A stretch of DNA of 64,000 bases from Flavobacterium sp. 270 (lineage in GTDB: Bacteria > Bacteroidota > Bacteroidia > Flavobacteriales > Flavobacteriaceae), in the NCBI RefSeq assembly GCF_004368785.1, contig NZ_SODM01000002.1:186001-250000 (forward strand), in the 5' to 3' direction. This document shows, piece after piece, positions 60,135 to 64,000 of this stretch; within the stretch, counting starts at the first letter, position 1, and each line of letters begins with the position of its first letter. Under the pieces are notes generated by a model. The model saw only the letters and a program-made list of their open reading frames with translations, was not told the origin of the DNA and did not search any database. Both the position numbers and the translations under genes were made by a program.

Positions 60135-62888
60135 ATGAGAATTTTTACTATTATTTTATTATTTTTTGGTTTAAATCAATTGATGTATTCGCAAGACCAA
60201 AAATCCACAATTAGCATTAGTTACAGTAACATTACACAAATTGAAGTTTTAAAGAAAATTGAAGCTTCTACAAATTTTAAATTTTATTTTCAAGACGAAT
60301 GGTTTGATAATAAGGTTTTAATTTCCGGAACGTTTTCTAACAAAACAATAGAAGAAGTACTGTCTAAAATTTTTAAAGAAACTGATCTTAATTTTTTTAT
60401 TGATAAAAATAAGATCATCTTCACCAAAAACAGTATTATTTACAACAAGTATCCGGTTAAAAATGCAGCGGATACTAAGAATGGTAAAACACCAATCTTC
60501 TTCAAACAATACGATTCGGTCACAAAAGGAAAAGCAAACACTCCAGATGCTTCAATAGCATTAATTGGTAAAGAAGAAATAGATTCTGATATTGATTATT
60601 ATACTCTTTCTGGTCATATTACAGACTTAAAAGATGACAAGCCTTTGGCAGACATTACAGTGAAAGCAAAAAACACAACGGCTAGTACAATAACCGATGC
60701 GACTGGTTTTTATAGTTTAAAACTTCCAACGGGAATAAGTACCATTGAAGTTGAATCTCTAATTTACAGAAATACTTCTAGAAAAATAATGATTTACAGC
60801 AACGGAACTTTAGATTTTTCTATTGTTGAAAAAATAAACCAGCTTAATGAAGTTGTTGTAAAAGGAAAAAGCACTCAAAATGTTAGGACTGCCATTACGG
60901 GCGTAACAACAATTGAAGCAGAAGGAATTAAAAATATTCCCTTGGTTTTAGGAGAGAGAGATATTCTAAAAGTTGCCTTAACCATTCCTGGAATAAAAAC
61001 TGCAGGTGAAGGATCATCTGGATTTAGCGTTCGAGGCGGAAAAGAAGATCAAAACTTGGTTCTGTTAGACAACGCAACAATATACAATCCTACTCACCTA
61101 TTTGGTTTTTTCTCTTCTATTAATCCATACACAATCAACAAAGTAGACATTTACAAAGGCGGTATTCCATCGGAATTTGGAGGTAGATTATCTTCTGTTT
61201 TTGATATTATTTCTAAAAATGGAAATACAGAAAAGTTCACTGGAGAAGGTGGTGTCGGGCCCGTAACAAGCAATCTAACGGCATCAATTCCTGTTGTAAA
61301 AGGCAAAGCGAGTTTATTGGTTGGTGGAAGAGCCACATATTCTGATTGGATCTTAAAAAGTCTTGATGATGAAGATCTAAAAAACAGTGAGGCTTCTTTT
61401 TATGATTTGTTTGCCAAATACACGCACAAAATAAACAAAAACAATTCTGTTGAAGGAACTGCGTATTACAGCAAAGACAAGTACAGCATTACTCCAGACT
61501 CACTTTATCAATACAGCAACAGACTTATTTCGCTAAAATGGAAACACGCTTACAGCGAAAAAACCAGTAGCGAATTTAATGTTACCAACAGTGAATATAA
61601 ATTTAGCATTAACTATGACTCGACAAACCCTGAATCTTTTGTTTACAAATATAAAATAGACGAAACTCAGGCTAGTTTAAAATTTAATACGGCTTTTAAA
61701 GAAAAACATAAGTTTACTTACGGAGTTCAAAGTAAATTATACAAAGTTAATCCGGGAGAAATAAATCCAAACGGATCATCTTCTATTGTAGATCCTTTAA
61801 AATTAGACATCGAAAAAGGTTTAGAATCGGCGATATTTTTTTCTGATAAATTTGAAATTACAGAAAAATTACTGCTTGATGTAGGAGCCCGATATTCTTT
61901 GTATGCAGCTTTAGGGCCGTCAACTCAAAAAATATATGATGATGGCTTTCCAAAAACACCTTCTACAGTAGTTGAAGAAAAAACGTATGCCAACAATAAA
62001 GTAATTAATACTTCTGGAGGTTTTGAACCTAGAATTGGTTTGCGTTATATTGTTGATGAAAATTTCTTTATCAAAGCTGGTTTCGATAAAAACTTTCAAT
62101 ATCTTCATTTATTATCAAACAATACTACTCAGGCACCTACAGATACTTGGAAATTATCTGATTTGAATGTAAAGCCCGAAAGCGGTTTGCAATATTCGCT
62201 TGGTCTTTTCAAAAAGCTAGATGATAAAGATATTGAGTTAAGTCTGGAAGGTTATTACAAAACATCTAAAAATATTTTAGATTATAAAGTAGGAGCCAAT
62301 ATAATCTTAAACCAGGATTTAGAAACAGAATTACTTCAGGGTGAAGGAAAATCGTACGGAGTAGAATTTTTATTAAAAAAACCTAACGGAAGACTTAACG
62401 GATGGATTGGTTACACGTATTCTAGAGCATTTATAAAACTAGACAGTCAATTTAACGATGAGAAAGTAAATAACGGCGATTATTTCCCTACAAATTTCGA
62501 CAAACCTCACGATGTGAGCATTGTAATGAATTATAAATTTACACATCGTTACAGTTTTTCATCTAATTTTGTTTACCAGACCGGAAGACCTGTAACATAT
62601 CCGATAGGTAAATATGTTTATAATGGCGCCGAATACACGCTTTACAGTGACAGAAACAAATTTAGAATTCCAGATTATTACAGACTAGATATAGGAATAA
62701 ATATTGAAGGAAATCATAAAATAAAAAAATTAACGCATAGCTTTTGGAACATTTCAGTATACAATGTATTAGGCAGAAACAATCCGTATTCGATCTTTTT
62801 TGTAACGCAAAATGGGCAGATAAAAGCGTATCAGACTTCAATTTTTGCCGTTCCGATTCCAACAATTACTTATAATTTTAAATTTTAA
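60135..62888 (+). CDS. TonB-dependent receptor with STN and carboxypeptidase-like domains
   Basis: 917 aa. Signal peptide (MRIFTIILLFFGLNQLMYSQ) and an STN (secretin/TonB short N-terminal) domain at about 22-95. A carboxypeptidase-like domain (about 157-235: LSGHITDLKDDKPLADITVKAKNTTAS-type) and a plug (GFSVRGGKEDQNLVLLDNATIYNPTHLFGFFSSINPYTINKVDIYKGGIPSEFGGRLSSV) follow. A barrel ends TYNFKF. An STN domain often means signalling to a FecR-type anti-sigma factor, but no FecR or ECF sigma gene is next to it. The DUF4249 lipoprotein follows 6 bases downstream. Confidence 0.9.
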   Translation: MRIFTIILLFFGLNQLMYSQDQKSTISISYSNITQIEVLKKIEASTNFKFYFQDEWFDNKVLISGTFSNKTIEEVLSKIFKETDLNFFIDKNKIIFTKNSIIYNKYPVKNAADTKNGKTPIFFKQYDSVTKGKANTPDASIALIGKEEIDSDIDYYTLSGHITDLKDDKPLADITVKAKNTTASTITDATGFYSLKLPTGISTIEVESLIYRNTSRKIMIYSNGTLDFSIVEKINQLNEVVVKGKSTQNVRTAITGVTTIEAEGIKNIPLVLGERDILKVALTIPGIKTAGEGSSGFSVRGGKEDQNLVLLDNATIYNPTHLFGFFSSINPYTINKVDIYKGGIPSEFGGRLSSVFDIISKNGNTEKFTGEGGVGPVTSNLTASIPVVKGKASLLVGGRATYSDWILKSLDDEDLKNSEASFYDLFAKYTHKINKNNSVEGTAYYSKDKYSITPDSLYQYSNRLISLKWKHAYSEKTSSEFNVTNSEYKFSINYDSTNPESFVYKYKIDETQASLKFNTAFKEKHKFTYGVQSKLYKVNPGEINPNGSSSIVDPLKLDIEKGLESAIFFSDKFEITEKLLLDVGARYSLYAALGPSTQKIYDDGFPKTPSTVVEEKTYANNKVINTSGGFEPRIGLRYIVDENFFIKAGFDKNFQYLHLLSNNTTQAPTDTWKLSDLNVKPESGLQYSLGLFKKLDDKDIELSLEGYYKTSKNILDYKVGANIILNQDLETELLQGEGKSYGVEFLLKKPNGRLNGWIGYTYSRAFIKLDSQFNDEKVNNGDYFPTNFDKPHDVSIVMNYKFTHRYSFSSNFVYQTGRPVTYPIGKYVYNGAEYTLYSDRNKFRIPDYYRLDIGINIEGNHKIKKLTHSFWNISVYNVLGRNNPYSIFFVTQNGQIKAYQTSIFAVPIPTITYNFKF

Positions 62889-62894
62889 AAGATT

Positions 62895-64000
62895 ATGAAA
62901 AAAATCTTACTATATAGATTCCTTTCCGCATTATTCCTCACATCTGTATTTGGGTGTACAACGCCATACAATTATCAAACTAATGGCTATGAAGATATTA
63001 TTGTGATAGAAGCAATGATCACAAACGATTATAAATATCATGAAATAAAACTTTCAAGATCTTATGCACTTGAAGAAAGCGCTCCGAAAACGGAAACACA
63101 AGCAATTGTATATGTTAGTGACGATGCTGGCAATACATATGAGTTTGTAGAAAGTAACGGCTCATATATTTCCAAAATCCAATTTCAAGCTGTTGCAGGT
63201 AGAAAATATCAATTGCATGTTCTTACTAAAAATGGGAGAACTTATCTTTCAACTCCAGAAATATTAACAACCCAAACTTCTATAGAAAGCTTACAAGCCG
63301 CAGCTGTTACAAAAAATAATGTTCTCGGAGTAGAAATAACAGTCAATAGCACAGATCCTACAAACACATCCAAATATTACCGCTATGAGTACGAAGAAAC
63401 ATCTAAAATCGTGGCTCCAAAATGGTATAGCGAAAAAGCTGTAGCAAATGGCAGAAGGATAACATTTGTACCAAGAACAGAAGAAGCCCGTATTTGCTTT
63501 ACAAGCAGAAAATCAAATGAGCTACTTACAACAAATACGAGCGATTTGACTGAAGATAAAGTGAGTAATTTCCCGGTTAGATTCATTAGCAGTTCAGATA
63601 ACTTTATTAGAAGCAGATACAGTATATTGGTAAAACAATATGTTGAAAGTTTTGCCGCACATACTTTTTACGAAACATTAAAAACAATATCAAATTCCGG
63701 AAGTATCTTATCACAAACACAACCAGGTTTTCTTTCTGGAAATATTAAATCAGTTGATAATCCCGGCGAAAAGGTAATGGGTTTTTTTAATGTAAGTTCT
63801 TATTCTGAAAAACGATTGTTTTTTAATTTTACGGATCTTTTCCCTAATACGAGACTTCCAGAATACCAATATTATTGTCCTGCTGAAATTCCAGAAATCG
63901 AAATTGCTGATTATTATTATACTTATTGCGCTAATACTATAGGGCCATCTTGTCAGAATGATGTAATTGTAGATTTGATTACTAAAAGGATAAGAGTCTT
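62895..64000 (+). CDS. DUF4249 family lipoprotein, cut by window edge
   Basis: The reading frame is open from the ATG at 62895 to the last base (368 codons and counting). It starts MKKILLYRFLSALFLTSVFGC, a lipoprotein signal with Cys21. Then come DUF4249 marks: NGYEDIIVIEAMITNDYKYHEIKLSRSYAL and an Ig-like segment AIVYVSDDAGNTYEFVESNGSYISK. DUF4249 proteins are encoded after TonB receptors in many Bacteroidota and are taken to be surface partners of them, in the manner of SusD. The C-terminal end lies outside the window. Confidence 0.88.
   Translation, partial: MKKILLYRFLSALFLTSVFGCTTPYNYQTNGYEDIIVIEAMITNDYKYHEIKLSRSYALEESAPKTETQAIVYVSDDAGNTYEFVESNGSYISKIQFQAVAGRKYQLHVLTKNGRTYLSTPEILTTQTSIESLQAAAVTKNNVLGVEITVNSTDPTNTSKYYRYEYEETSKIVAPKWYSEKAVANGRRITFVPRTEEARICFTSRKSNELLTTNTSDLTEDKVSNFPVRFISSSDNFIRSRYSILVKQYVESFAAHTFYETLKTISNSGSILSQTQPGFLSGNIKSVDNPGEKVMGFFNVSSYSEKRLFFNFTDLFPNTRLPEYQYYCPAEIPEIEIADYYYTYCANTIGPSCQNDVIVDLITKRIRV

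Overview
This window is ordinary chromosome of a Bacteroidota bacterium, almost certainly a Flavobacterium or a close relative. It is strongly AT-rich. Many start sites carry the Bacteroidota promoter box TAnnTTTG with no Shine-Dalgarno sequence. The gene families are also typical: TonB receptors with carboxypeptidase-like domains, GLPGLI, DUF5686, DUF4249, PorT and TamL of the outer membrane, exosortase XrtF, and 2TM proteins. I see no rRNA, tRNA, CRISPR array, prophage or insertion sequence.

Region 1 (1-9100) is a methionine/SAM regulon and is the most interesting part. On the minus strand metY and a homoserine dehydrogenase gene form one unit, and a TonB receptor gene forms another. metK lies on the plus strand. 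Expression appears to be controlled by RNA in at least three ways. The left edge cuts through a SAM-I riboswitch on the minus strand. metK is preceded by a SAM-II-like riboswitch. The metY unit and the TonB receptor are each preceded by a tiny ORF rich in Met and Cys codons, followed by an intrinsic terminator. In each case the end of the tiny ORF carries a segment complementary to the first arm of the terminator, which is the arrangement of a classical transcription attenuator. Two weaker candidates lie in tandem at 531-838. An 18-bp sequence occurs beside both strong leader promoters with one mismatch, suggesting a shared sulfur regulator.

Region 2 (9100-28900) holds a secreted M28 peptidase, a large secreted protein, a TonB receptor/GLPGLI operon, a deoxynucleoside kinase, and an orphan HigA-type antitoxin bracketed by two mirror-image 22-bp terminators. 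It continues with a membrane pyrophosphatase carrying a Cys-rich tail beside a soluble pyrophosphatase, a DNA glycosylase, a DUF5686 protein, pyruvate dehydrogenase E1 beta, and divergent etfBA.

Region 3 (29000-44600) is housekeeping: a bifunctional nuclease, thyA/folA, menG with porT, an RNA methyltransferase, tamL, fbaA, a zinc-ribbon-less accD, a JmjC/cupin protein, an ABC permease and purH.

Region 4 (44600-50300) is the rod-shape cluster mreB-mreC-mreD-mrdA-rodA.

Region 5 (50300-64000) has a DedA protein, a metal-linked operon (HYC/CC protein, TonB receptor, HMA protein), exosortase XrtF with its partner, a free methionine sulfoxide reductase, rpsO and pnp. It ends in an operon of a secreted protein, an STN-type TonB receptor and a DUF4249 lipoprotein that runs off the right edge. 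Several unrelated intergenic palindromes (REP-like) are scattered through the window.
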